Source of the DNA: Tomocerus qinae
Taxonomy: Eukaryota; Arthropoda; Collembola; Entomobryomorpha; Tomoceridae
Assembly: GCA_020055645.1 (NCBI GenBank)
Contig: CM034547.1
Span: 20,437,013-20,501,012, forward strand
Length of the DNA: 64,000 nucleotides
Direction: 5' to 3'
Part shown: positions 12,073 through 25,700 of the stretch, piece after piece
Position numbering within the stretch: position 1 is the stretch's first letter
How the letters are laid out: each line of letters begins with the position of its first letter
Made by a program: the position numbers and the translations under genes
Notes under the pieces: model-generated
Seen by the model: the letters and a program-made list of their open reading frames with translations, nothing else
What the model was told of the DNA's origin: nothing
The model's database searches: none

Positions 12073-12258
12073 TGTCAATTCCATTTAATGCTAATTATTC
12101 AGCTCCCTCTAATGTGTTTTGTTTTGTGTACATAGCATACCAAATATTTAAATCTATATTATTACTGCAGCCACTTTTAATTCGTCATTCTAGACTCCAG
12201 AACTATTATGATAGAAATAAAGATGCGCTACTCAAAGAATTTGCAGTAGTGGGACGAA

Positions 12259-12268
12259 TTTATTTATT
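12259..12268 (-). terminator. Candidate Fhos poly(A) signals, tandem
   Basis: Two overlapping AATAAA hexamers on the minus strand, about 1.45 kb after the Fhos stop. If used, the Fhos 3' UTR would run almost to the NDRG signals. Nearer TATAAA variants occur, so the choice is uncertain. Confidence 0.25.
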
Positions 12269-13707
12269 ACCCTCAAATTTATAAGATTATCTTCTATTGC
12301 CGATATATTATCTAATAACAAGAAATTCATTCTAAAGATGATTTGATCACTACACAACGAATATAAGAATCAAAAGACAATGTTCCAAGGTTTGTTTTAT
12401 AATAATGCTAAGTAATAGTAATACAGTATGACAAGAGAAGAGTAATTTTTAGATAAGTGTCTACATACACACATTTTAACCCCTAATGGTAATGATAGTA
12501 TTTAGATCCAGAAAGAAATACGTTATATGAAAACAGTATCGGATATTTGGCAGTGGACTATCAGTACCATTGAGCTTTGATTTGAAAGGAATATTTGGAA
12601 AGAATTACAATAACAATAAGACATAAAATATTTAAAAAGCATTAACTAAAATCCTTTTTCACAACATGAAGCAATATAGGAGAGCTATTAAGGACATTGT
12701 ATATAGTAAGGTAACATTATTGTATTAATAAGGTTTGTGTGAAGACTAATGCGAAATCTTGTTTCGTAAAATTGATATTGGTAGCTCCATATAATTACTG
12801 TAGTTAGGTAGGACACACTAATAATATGAGATAGGTGCGCATAAACTAATTACATTTGGGATATACTTATCTAATAGAACAAGTTTTGATATAGGGCATT
12901 AAATATACTCAATAATGTACCGTCTAATGATATAATACGCAATATATAAAACATTTCATAATTATGCTTCTCCTAAGAAGAACATCCATTTTGCTATGTT
13001 CTTAAAATCAACGCTGCGCTTCTTACAATCTATGCACTAAATGCAAACAAACAAACAACACAATGATACAATAGGAAAAACAGTTTACGATTAGTATTAT
13101 TTATACAAACAAATAGTTACTGACTAGGTAAATTCAAACATAGAAGGCTGGTAATGAATTGTAGTCTCATTTTAGTTTTTTGTCAAACTACAATATTCAT
13201 ACTAGTTATAGGTACTTATTGTTTCTATATACAAGCTGCAAAGCTTCCTTGACGAGGAGAACAAGACGGATCTCTGCTAGCTTGTGCTTCATGCGTAAAT
13301 AAACTACAAATCAAATTAACTACAACAAGCATTTTAACGATAACAAATCTTGGTTGCACGCAACAAATACATAATTCAGTAGAGCCGAAGGTAAACATTA
13401 AATATAACTTACGCACATCCTATTAGATATAGCGATACATTATTTGGTAAGTATTATGTGTCGTTGTCGAAAAGTGTCCTATATATACGTAAGCAGATCA
13501 TTTTGGTAAATAGCTATTATTATTTATACTCTGGGTATGTACACTACAGGAGTAAACAATTAGTTTACTGCAGTATTGATAACTATCATGATGTATAGAA
13601 TAGCAGGTATAGGTAGGTATCTTTAAATTTCTTCAGTTACGTAGTGGATTTCAATTGCTAGAGTCGACGATAAAATTAGAAAATCCTCACTTCATTCATT
13701 CATTCTA

Positions 13708-13796
13708 CTAGGCTGCGAAAGTGTGTCCATTAGCCATAAAAGCCGCAAGCATTTTTCTTTCCTCATCCGATAAACCGTGTCTTAGCGTTCTTCTTA
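13708..13796 (-). CDS. Fhos: Fhos last coding exon: end of DAD and tail
   Basis: Acceptor ctgtatatttcag. With one base from the previous exon it reads [20 protein letters not shown], then MANGHTFAA and TAG (13710-13708). LRRTL(R/K)xGL is the end of the DAD. The short hydrophobic tail after it follows the FHOD pattern (compare SGLTPEEARALG). At 89 bases it shows no long open frame of its own. Confidence 0.93.
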
Positions 13797-16700
13797 CTGA
13801 AATATACAGAATATATCCAGAATTACAAGAAATAATTTCAAAAAGCAAAACATTGTCCATGCGAAAACACTTTGAACACTAATGAATTAGTAGTTACTAT
13901 AATATTATACCAAATCACAAACAAGACCTAGGTTAAATTATAGTAACAGAAGATTATTCAATGCTATTTGATTTCTGGAGTATCTACTACATGGATCGAT
14001 TAAATAAAAGGTATAATGTGTTTAGTCATTAAAAAGGGGTTAAGAATACGTTTTTATGCTTGTAGCATTAATTAAGGGAGAAAATCCTAAAAGAGCATGC
14101 TTAAATGTTAATCAACACATCACTCTTGTTAGGAAATAAATGGAATACGGAATACCAGTATAAAAATGAATAAGTATGTCTTGTTAAATCATCAGTTTAA
14201 AAGGGCAGCATAGAGTGCTACTCCTACTACGTTATTTTCTCGAGTACGTGATCGCTTCACTGATGCTAAAGTTGGAATGGTTATATCATAGTATTTATCC
14301 CCCAGAGCAGGTACATAGAAAGAAACAGGAAGAAAAGACAGAATTACAACCCAATAAGCATTTCTACTAATTTCACGATACCAATACCACAAAACATACT
14401 TTACTCCAAATAGGAATTGTATGTATTTACTTTACAAATTAAGGAAATATTTTACATATAAAAGAAAAAGAGTGACATGCCTAATAAAGATAGATAGAAT
14501 ATAGGCAAGCGGAATAGATACTTTCACATACACATAATTAATTTATCCAGTTTCCCAATACCTTGCCAATTTGAGATCATCTCAAGTTAGATTTTCAAAA
14601 TTGATTACAATTTTTGTTTAAAATTCGAATTTTCTACCCACAACTAACAGAAGAATTACTTACATGATTTTCGATCGGCATAGCGTGCATTATTTCGTTT
14701 TCTTTCTCGAGGAGCAGCTCTGGCGTCCGCAGTGCGAGTTGCCGTCTTGACTAAGCTTTCCAAAATCTCATCGTCTCCATCAGTCAATGTACCATTCCCA
14801 TTGAGAGTAGCACTTTTATTGTTAATATGCAAACTATTGTTCAGCATAGCATTTTTGGTTGTTATGATGTTTGTCGTCTGCTGGCCTTTGGGCTTTCGTG
14901 TCCAACTCAGGCCGGTTCGGACAACTTGCTCCCCATCACCACTATCACTTGTTTTGTTGAGTACTTGACGTAGCTCGGCATCAGCCTTGTCTTCTTTGGT
15001 TTTGTACATGATTTGCTGCAGATTCAAGACACGTAGTCATAATATTAGTTTCCTCCTTTGACTCACACAAATTCTTAATTCCCATTGATACCCCATATGA
15101 ACCCATAAAGTTGTTTTTAGTTCACCGTTGTTGTTACCTCTGTGATCATCTTTCCACGAGTTTTATTTCTTTCGCGATGATTAGCCTTCTTCTGGAGTTG
15201 CTGTATCACTCGCTCACGAGTAGTTCTGTACTCGAGAGCGAATTCGGAAATTATCTTAAACAACACATGTGGTTTCGTCGTCGTCAACTGATGATGTGAG
15301 ACACCCAACCACAACAAAAATTTGTGAAACCTAAGTAGAAAAATACGAAAACATTTAGAATATAAAAAACATGAAAAAATCTAGATTACATTTTACAAGA
15401 TACTTGTTCTGGTGTGCTTGAAATTATAATAGTAAATGAATGCATGTGATAGTATTGCATAATGCAATTAACATGGCATACCTATTCATCACACGACGAT
15501 GAACGATTCCCAATACGATTATTCTCTCAGCGCAGTCAGCTAAAAATTCTGACATCCTAAAATATAAATACAGTAAAAGTAATTAGATTCAACGATATCG
15601 TTTATTATTGAGATGTGCAATAAAGACATTAAAATACGTGACATATCTTACTTGAGTTTCATATTGGTAGGTCCATCATGTTTAGCAATTACTCGTAAGT
15701 GATCCCAAGAGCCTTTGCAATCATTTTCCATTTTTACTAAGTTGGCAGAAACCTCGTCAAAGTCAACCCGTGAAGTTCTTGTTACAGCACCGATCTAAAC
15801 ATTTCATAATGAGCTTTTAGCATGTAAGTCTACATTTTGCATAATTTCTCATATAGATGCGGTATACTTACTTCAGAGTACAGATCAGTTGATTCGGGGT
15901 AATTTTCATTAACGGTTTGACAAAGGTGATGCAGAAGAGAATGCTTGTGAACAGTATCTTTTACTTCCGGTACTTTGGCTAGATAGTCAATTTGAAAGCC
16001 CCTTGCCTCAGCCCCATTGAGAAAATTTCCAATGCATAACAATGTCGACAAAATATGGCGGAATGTCTTATTTTTCTCCAGGGCTTCAATTCCTTGTTTT
16101 AGATCCATAAGAGGTTCCGCCACTTCCTAAAACACAAAATATCCTCATTTTAACATTGAACTTTATTAAAAAAATCAAATCTTCATGACAAAAGTAATTG
16201 CATGTCCATGTAGACATTTTACCTTTTCCAAATTTTCGTAGTCCAATTTGAAAGCCCAAAGCTTTAAACGAGCAGTTAATTCTGAAATAGACGATAATGT
16301 GAGTAGGAACTGTTCGGCACTTCCCAAAGGAGTTTCCGGGTTTGCAAACTGTGCTTCTTGAATCTTACATCTCTCTTCCTCAGTCGGTAACATAGACAGA
16401 AGTTTCTGGTGGAATAATAATCAAAAATACGTTGTAACTACTACTAAACAGTTAAAGGGTAAAATGATAGAACTGAATTCCCAATTTTCTACCTCGATGC
16501 CTTCTCTATTGATTATAGTAGCATCCATCTTCATTATAGCAGCCTTAATTGTTCGTGGTGGAGGTAACTTTGTCATTCCTATATTTATAGCATTAGACCG
16601 TTTGGGATCCAATACTACAATTTCCTTATTCTTATTTGCATCCGCTTGTTTCTGAAATAGGTTTAGAAATTATTATATATTATATCCATTACCAGATGAT

Positions 16701-19700
16701 GTACTTCAACAATTCTAATGTATGATTAACATGGAGTGATTTACATACACGTAGACATTCATCACAATAACAAATATTTTCGTCACATTAAAATCACAAA
16801 AGAAATTAAGACAACATAGTTGGTCCTCAAGTTAGACGGCTGGTTGGTGAGTTTATCATATTATACTCATTACATTAGAACTTGTATACACAGTTACATC
16901 GTTTAATTAAGGTTCACATCATTTTTTTGCGTTGCGATTAAAAGCAATAGAATTTGTTATTTAACAGAGGTACAGGCAGCCCTTTAAGTAAACCAGACCC
17001 GATTTAAATGTTAATAAATCCCATTCTGCCGAATCAACCAACACCAAACCAAACCCTCATGCATGTGTGCATTTACTGAACAATTTTGGGGGAATAGGGT
17101 ATACAAATGGATGCATACATAGAGGGGTGAATTACAAATACATAGAATAGTAACAATAATATAATGAGCCCTTATTTCTTTGGTACTCACCTCCTTTAAC
17201 CACCAAAATAGTCGAAGTCCAAAGCGTAGATCAAGTAGCAAAAATTAAAAACAAACGAAATTAAATGGAATCAACTAGAATGAAGAATTTGAATTAGAGA
17301 AATAGTATAAAGGAGGAAAAAGGCAGAAAATTATTTGGTTCAACATGGTTTACTACATACACTGTAATAATATTTACGTAGGCGTGAAATTTTAGAGTTC
17401 TTAAAGTTTGTGAAGAATAGAGACAGAAAATAGTTTCGTAAAGAAGAATACACTAGAACTGTTCCAATTGTGTAGAAAATGCTAAAGTCAGGAGAAATTG
17501 ACAGAATACTTTACTGCGAAAAGCGTATTATATTATTCATTCAAAGTAAAAAATTATTAGAGAGAATGATGTTTTTGCATTAGCTATTATGTTAAGTTTC
17601 AAAGTACCATGATGAATTCATGATTGTTGTGTAGTAAGGTAAAAAGCTCGATTTCAGCTCGGAATGTTTATAAAGTGCGTGAAGGCTTTGATTGTTATGT
17701 CATGAAAAGTTAATCTTGCAAGCGTAGCGTATATAACTGTGCTGACAATCGATGGAAGAGTGAAAGTTTAGATTTTCAAAAGTAGTGCATAGTATTTTTG
17801 GTATAGTTTTTGCATACAATTTCAATAAGTTTTCCGAATATGTCAAACCAGGAATGTAAAAAAGGTATTTGGAATAAATTATAGGGAATCCATAGTTGAA
17901 ACAAACCTTGTTGATCACATCTTTAGCTCTGGATTCGAACAAATGCTCCAGTCGTTGTGTATCCAGAGGAATTGCTGTCAATTCATTCCAAATGCAGCCA
18001 ACCTTTTCAATTTTTTCAATTGCAACAGGGTCTTCCCGAACTTCCTTCCAAAATAACTTGACTGTCTTTTTGGTTTTCTTGCTATTGCTATTATTTTCTT
18101 TTGGCTGGGAAGATTCCGAGGCATTTTGCAGCATTTGATGTTTAACCAAAGAGACACCGAAGAGTGGAGGTGCAGGAGGACTACGACCAGTTGAAAGACC
18201 ATTAAGACCATTAATAGGAGGTGGTGGAGTTCCTCCAAATTTCCCAACACTTGGTGGAGGTGGTGGTGGATAGCCATTGACATTTGGCATTGGTGGTGGA
18301 AGACCACTGCTATTGATTAGAATGGATTGACTGGCAGCAACAAAATCTTCATCGTCAGAAGTTTTCAAATCAGTAAAGTCGAGATCGCAGATTTCGAGGG
18401 GCCGTTGCAAATTGCTGACTAGAAAATCCCAGTGGAGCTCGTTGTCCGACTTTTTCGATTCCAGTGGCAATCCCTTATTGCTTGTTCCATTGGCAAGGCC
18501 TTCTGGTTGAGGTGGCTTGATATCTACTCGAGATTTTGACTTTGCCAACCCTTCCTTTGCTTTCAGTACAACCCCTGTATAAATTACATTAGTTAATTAA
18601 TTTCCTGATTACAAATAAACATTTAATTTCACTTTTAAAGACATTTACCAGACAAATCTCCAGTACGACTGAATGACTTATTTTCATCTACTGGACTTGT
18701 AAGGAGACTTTGATTTGCCAACTTCTGTGTCAAGTCTTTTACTGTATTTTCTCTCTTTAACTGACTTAATCGTTCTGACTCGCTCATTATATCCCCATTT
18801 TCCTTCTCTCCGTTGCAACCGTTTGAAATTGATGCAGAGCTGGCCGAAGCTCCGTTTTTGGTATAAATCGGCAACATCCACGGTCTTGCCACAGTTGCAT
18901 TATTGTTGTTGTTGTTATTGTTGTTATTATTATTATTATTTATATTACTATTACTACTACTATTTTTTAAATTATTTAAATGTTCCGTTGTAGTCGTTCC
19001 GTTCGTAGAAGCTAAAGCGAGAATGTCCTTTTTGCTACTCATGGACCTTCCCAAAGGAATCAGTGAAATAGGAGAGTCGGGAGCTTTCAGTGGCGATCCC
19101 ATATCGTCCCCACTATGACCATTCATTTCCCCACCAGAAGAGTGGTTTCCATTCACAAGTTTCTGTTCCAATAACAAACTCTTTTGGCGTTCAGCCCGTT
19201 CTCTTCTTCTCCGCAGAGCCGGTGTAACACCAACATCCATGTTACCTATTTCCCCAAATCCAAATAGTTTAAATTAGAAACATCTACACTGTTTGCTTAT
19301 TACCTCGTAAAAAGTATGCAAGTCAAGGTGAAACAAATTAAACCACAAAGACTAGGTAAGTAAACTATCAATCACAGGTACGCTCATCGATTTTCTAAAA
19401 ATATCTCACTGTATCTACATTCACTTTCGCCACATTTCTACTTCACATCTGTGAATCTGTAAATATTTTCTTTACGAAAAGTCAGTTACAAAGTAGGAGT
19501 CTTACGTAGTAAGTAGGTAGCACAAAAATACATAAATTAAACAGACAAGATAAGAGATCGTGATGATCTGATGATCGACAAGTTTACATTACTTCGCGAA
19601 AACTTTCCTGGTTTGCGTCATTATTGACATTATTTACTTAAAAGCGAAATGTAAATTGAAAGAATAGAAAATCCCTTATCTCAACCTAAAGTAAACGCAA

Positions 19701-22700
19701 CATTTTACAAAAATTGTAGTAAATTGTCAAGTTAAACTAGTGTCATAAAAAGTATGACATGTTAGTGTGAATGACATCATATAGAAAAAGCCATAGAGGT
19801 CATGTGGGCACTAAGTTAATCATCGGCCATAAAAATAATTTTCGTTTTCTAGTAGAAAAACGTCAGCTAATGACGTTTAGTAGAATTGCTTCCGCATGTT
19901 GACTTGAGTTTACGGCTGTGTGCTCTCTTGTGGTAAAGAGTCACAGATACGTACTTAAAAACAAAGTCTCTGACATAAAAATTCTAAAAATATCTTTAGT
20001 GCTCATTATTAAACAGAGATTCTTGAAAATATACAAAGTAGTTCCAGGGAGGTAATACAAGAATAGTAATAATTCAGGTTGTAAAACTGTGTCATATAAA
20101 TATAAATATAATATTCCATTAGGTGAAGCCAGGGAAAGCTATTGACATGAAAAGAGTAAAATTAAGTATCATAAAGTACGAACATTTGTCTTTGGTATAT
20201 CCATTTAGTATGAGAGGAGAACCATTGGGTGCTGGAGAGGACGAGTGTGAAGAAGAAGCAGAGCTTGAACAATCATCATCTTTTCGGTGTTCTTCGGTAG
20301 ACGACAATCTCCGAATAACCGGATGAGGAAAAGATGGTGTTGATGACCCGTTCGGAGTTGTTGGCGGTGTGGTCCCATTGGCAGAGTGCCTTCGGGATTT
20401 CCTCCGCTCTTTATTTCCACCGTCTATTTCACCGCAACCTTTCCGAATCAGTAATTTCTGTCTGTAATACCAGTAAAGTCACAAAAATTAGAAAACTAAA
20501 TCAGTCCGGATTTATCTCGGATTATCACATTGGGGTTAACGTTAACATTGAGAATCTCCTAGGCTAATCCTCTTTGTTCTTGACTTTACATAATGAAAAC
20601 ATTTCCCGTTGTTTTCCTTCTATCTTTGTTAATTATATTTTTTATTCGATTGTCTATCTTTAAAAGTATATTCACTTGCTAACATTCTTGACTAAGACAG
20701 CGAAAACGCATTTTGCCAAGTTGCCAAAAAATCGCAACAATAGGACCTCACTACTGAACTTCATAGCATTCAACGCAGACAAGAATAATTAATTCCATAT
20801 CCCTTTCATGGTGTATATAAGAGTTTTCTGTCAAACTTAGATTATTGTAATATGGTTTCTATTACACTCGCTTGTTCTTGTTCATGACTTTCCTATTAAA
20901 TCTTCATACAAAGTACAAACACTGAACTTCCGTCAAACAAAGCGTTGTAATTACTAAAGCGAAAGATTAACAAAAGTAAATGTCCCTATCATAATTTTTA
21001 AAGCCTTCTTGGGAGACTGACATAAAAACTCACAAAAGATCAATCTTTCCCATAAATTGAGCATGAAAGGAGTAAACAAGAGAAATACTTGTCTTTTGTT
21101 CAAAAGAAACTCACAGCAGTAGTAAAGTAATCACTCTCTAGCCCTGTAATTATTAATTAAAATGGAAAGCTTAATTAGTATACTTTTACTCGGTCTTTAG
21201 AGCTAATAACTGTAATTAGAGCAGCTAAGTGTATAGCAATTCAAACTAATGGCTTCAGTCGTACCAATTGAGTGCTTTAGTGTTTACTACCAGCAACAAC
21301 ATTATTCCGTTAAATTACATCGTAGCATAACATAAAACTACAGGAAGACTAAAGATTACAAATCTGATACACAATGGCAAGGTGTTCAGTATTATCATTA
21401 CATTTTTCTATAATCATTCCCATAATGTATTGTTAAAAAATAACTGTCTGTATTTTATCATAAAACCGTCAAGCTGGGATCTTACAAACTCTTTCTCAAT
21501 GCGCAGCTGTGATTTAATAAGATGACTTAGAAATACAAGTCCTTTACATAAGCATGGTTATACATTTACATAACATTTAAGTCTATTATTAACCCGAAAA
21601 TCCAAATGCATTAATTATTATAGGAATAACTAATGACCACACATGAAGAATTTGTTTCTTTAGAGCACTCCATTTACATAAGTAGAGTCAGGTAGAGTAA
21701 TGAGCTCAATTGATCCGTTCATTTCAACGTGGATTAATTGGAGACGTCATTTTCATAGAAAAATCATATTAAGTAGGCGGTTCTTGTTAATGAAGTAAAT
21801 AAAGTTTTAAAAAATACTAAGAATTAGCATACCGCATTCCTTCATCAAGCTGCATCATAATATTATCTTCTTCGCCATCCTCGTGTTTCAAAACAACTTC
21901 GTAGATCTGGAATTGCTGCAGGAGATCTAAATCTGCACATTGTTTTCCCATGTACCTATACAATAAGAAAAACACAACAGAAATTAACAAAGACTCTAGA
22001 GAAAATAAGTGGTTCCGTGTAGGCTTACAGATAGAAAAATCCCTCTACATATTCTCATTGCAAATTAATGCAAAAAACAAAAGCATCCACTTACAGACAT
22101 ATATTATTGCAAGTAAGATATATAGGTACCCTTTTCCATCCATACCCCCGCAATACTACTGACTGAGATAATAATAGTACACTAACTAGATAATTCTAGT
22201 AAGAAAAGAAATAAAAACCTCCTTTTTTACATCGTAATTCATACATGTAATTCTAAATCCTAACTTATATGTACAGGGTAGCCATTTAAAACTTGATAAA
22301 CACTATCATACGAATATTGCAAGTAATTTTGGACATTCCACCTTGTTTTAGTACCATACTATTCACCGGCATTACTGAAATTGGTTGACTTATGTGTTAG
22401 ACAAAGAGTTTTTTTCTTAAATTCTAAGTTCAAATAGTTAGCTAACGAAGTACAAAACTATGTTAGGAAATATTGCTGGTAAATGGTGACCCTGTATGTA
22501 CGTAACGTAGGTACGAATAGTATTTTAAAGTAAAGGTAGGTAATACCTTTGGCATGTTAAGCCCAAGCCTAGTAATGACTTACTGCCTAATTAAGTCTGC
22601 CATTCTTTTACGATCATTCGTCATTCAAATTTTCAAAGTCAAACCGTTTGGACTCAACTTTCATTACAGAATTGTAGAATTAAACAATGCGCAGGAAAGT

Positions 22701-25700
22701 GGACAAATTATTTGCACACTAAAAATATCAAACGTATTATCTAGCATAGGTGTAGTTAGCCAGCTGGTCCTTTTCCTGTAGTAGACACCAACACATGCAT
22801 AATATGCAAATAGGGAAGAAAGATAACCATCCTATTTCAAGGTGTCTTTCAATGCAGACTTTGTATAGTACATCGGTTCTAATCTAAAGATAATATGATA
22901 TGGATTTTATATCATTTCCTTCCTTATAATAACAAATTCATTTAACTGCCCAGCTAATTTTGGTTGTCACAATATACGTCGCTGAAAATGATACTAGCAT
23001 ACTGGGCCGCAAATTCGGCGGTCACGATTATATGCACCAAAACATTAGATCACCTAAACTAAAAGTATTTCATACTAGCCAGCTAAACTCAAACTACCGA
23101 AGGCAAGCAATTTTAATACGAAGTAATTAAGTACATTGCTGAAATATTGATTCCTTTATCAGCCAAAAACTAAAAGATTCCATTCTGACATTTATATTGA
23201 ATTAGATGGTAGGCAGATACAAGACATAATAGTGAAAATATTTTCTCCTTACTATCTAGGATTTACCATGTAATCATTTCTGTAGTATAGCATTCACTGC
23301 AACGTTTATATACTTAGTCCCCAGCTTTTTGCCAGCACAATAAAAGAAATCTTGAGATACAAAATACGGATGTTCTTTAAAAATACATTGAAATATGTTC
23401 CAGTAAAAATGTCGATCAATGATATTTGTGTCGATCATGTCATGCCACTTTGTAAGAATTTTTTTAACTTCTAATCAATTCTTCATTTAATGGTCTTACA
23501 TACATGAAATTATTAAATCTACACTCTGTTCAGTGAATGCATAATGAATACATAGAAAAATGTACTTGAAGTAGTTGAAGTAGCGTTAACCTAGTTTCAA
23601 TATGAAAATTACGCTTTAAAATTCTGTATCAACATTCTTGTCAATAAAATTTCTTTGTTGTCACTACTTAAAAGCTTAATAAATATTTTAATACCATTTG
23701 GAGATGAACATCAATACAGTGCAAGAATCGAAGGCCATTGATGCTCCATACATTCATTCACAAGGCATGCATTCTAGCAATAAAAATTAGATTTTATTGA
23801 ACCATATCTACTACCATGAAATTGGATGTCTTGATAGAAGAAAAAAATACAGACTAAAATAAGGTAGTGCAGTTCGTGCTCAATTTCTTCACTAACAGCC
23901 TTGATCTATATGAGTGTTTACAAAAACCTCACTGGATTGTAGCACGAAATTGATTTTCTTATGAACATTATTATCTACCATTAAATGATCATCCAAAGCT
24001 GAAGTGAAATATGTCTCTATAAAGAAGTCTAAGGGATCCGGCTGTTTTGTAACTCGCTGCATTGCAATACTGCAACACGCAAAATGGAAATGCTACACAA
24101 ATTACGGTAACATATAGTAAATAGAAATTATTCTAATCCGACAAATCCGAAAAACTGAATCAATCGAATTTGATTTGCTGCCGAATTCTGGAACTTCGAT
24201 ATAAATAGTATAATGCTTTCAGAAAATATATAGGTTCCATTTCCATTTACTGCTTTCTGCTTATAAATAGTAAGAAACTCTGGACACAGACTCAGAGCAA
24301 TAATGCTAAATGAAAGGATTAGATAATAGTTATAGGTGCCTACTTCAATGAATCTTATACAAATCAAGTTAATGGGTAGTTATCTATCTTTGATTTGAGG
24401 AATATTGTGTTTATTAGGACATGGCTACTTAGGGAAAGCACTATAACAGAGCGTAGCTCTCCCATGAAAGGTAGGAGATTGTTGATAATGTATGTAATTG
24501 CTACTTACCTTGTTAAAGGCTCATCAGATTATAATAATGCCTACAAAAACAACGGTAATGTTCGGAAAGCATGTAAAGTTTCATTTCACACAACAAATGT
24601 GAATCAAATCGTGAGAAACTAATGCATGCATATAAAAATATTCAGATGTGATGCGGCTAGTCCATTTAGTTCCACAACAACCGACGTATACACGTTTATT
24701 AATTGCAGTACATACGACTGCGAATGTGCATGATAATAAATACTGCCCACCGCTCACTCACAAAGTCACTACAATATTTTCGTTTCTGCAATTTCAATGT
24801 AAGCACACACGTTCATTGCACCGCACTTGATTGCAACCATAAGTTAAGTTACCACTTTATTTTCTAAGTTTTAGAAGCAGAGTACAAGTTTGAGCCGAGT
24901 CTCAAAAGTCAGCATGCTCTGTCGTATACAGGAATTTTTCAATGAAAAGTAGGTGAATGAAGATACATATATGGACACAATTAACAGTGCACACATTTTA
25001 TGACTGGATTTTATTCAACGAGCTTTGAGCACACGTTTAGAAATTATTTATGTATTTAGGTTGTATTGTAATTGTCAGTATGCATAGCTAAATGCGGTAA
25101 TAAAGGTTAACTAGAGTTACAGTATCTCCTGTCCGTGTCACAATCACAAACACAAAAGACTTTAATCCAATCCCTACCTCTATCTCAACGTGCGCACACA
25201 ATAATAAAAAGATACTGCACTTTGCAAAAAGAAAGCCTTAGAAATTCAAAGACTAAGAATTAAAATATGAGTGAGTGGGTTTAGAAGGGAATTTCAACTC
25301 AATAGTGAAATAAGAGATCTCCTTGTTGGAGTATTGGAGCAGAGTGGATTCTGACTGTGTCATAAACCGCAGTCTCTTCTCCACAATAAAGACGACACTA
25401 AAATAAAAGTCAAAGCCCCAAAACGTCTCACTAAATACTTGTTAATGAAAGGTAAGTGAATAAATAAAGACTGATGCTGAGTGAGTGGGTCTCAGAGACT
25501 GGGCAAGTAAAACAAATATTGTATATGTACATACACACTTAATATGACGACTTGGCGATTAGCGAACGAGGCGTGAGGAGTTTACGATATGTACTAATAT
25601 CATAACTCCAATAACTAAAATCATAGCAAATGCTATGTATGTGTATGTACAGGGCTAGCGATATAATTCACAAGAACACTTAACTTTACAGAGTTGGTAA

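Larger units (their letters stand above)
10152..13707. other. Convergent 3' ends: NDRG and Fhos 3' UTRs and spacer
   Basis: The stop codons of the two genes are 3.56 kb apart and face each other. Plus-strand AATAAA occurs at 12067-12072 and 12216-12221. Minus-strand AATAAA (TTTATT on plus) occurs twice within 12259-12268. If these are used the transcript ends meet near 12.2 kb. No gene is recognised between them. Confidence 0.5.

Noticed and set aside
17170-17245. Possible small Fhos exon ending at a strong GAG|gtgagt site
   Set aside because: With the nearest upstream acceptor every phase meets a stop. Only a 3-base exon would fit, which I cannot support.
17978-18307. 109-codon minus-strand frame over the FH1 region
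   Set aside because: A shifted frame over the true FH1/FH2 exon; the His/Leu/Val-rich translation comes from Pro codons read out of frame.
18715-19118. Plus-strand frames with long Leu runs
   Set aside because: They are the reverse reading of the Asn-codon run in the formin linker exon.
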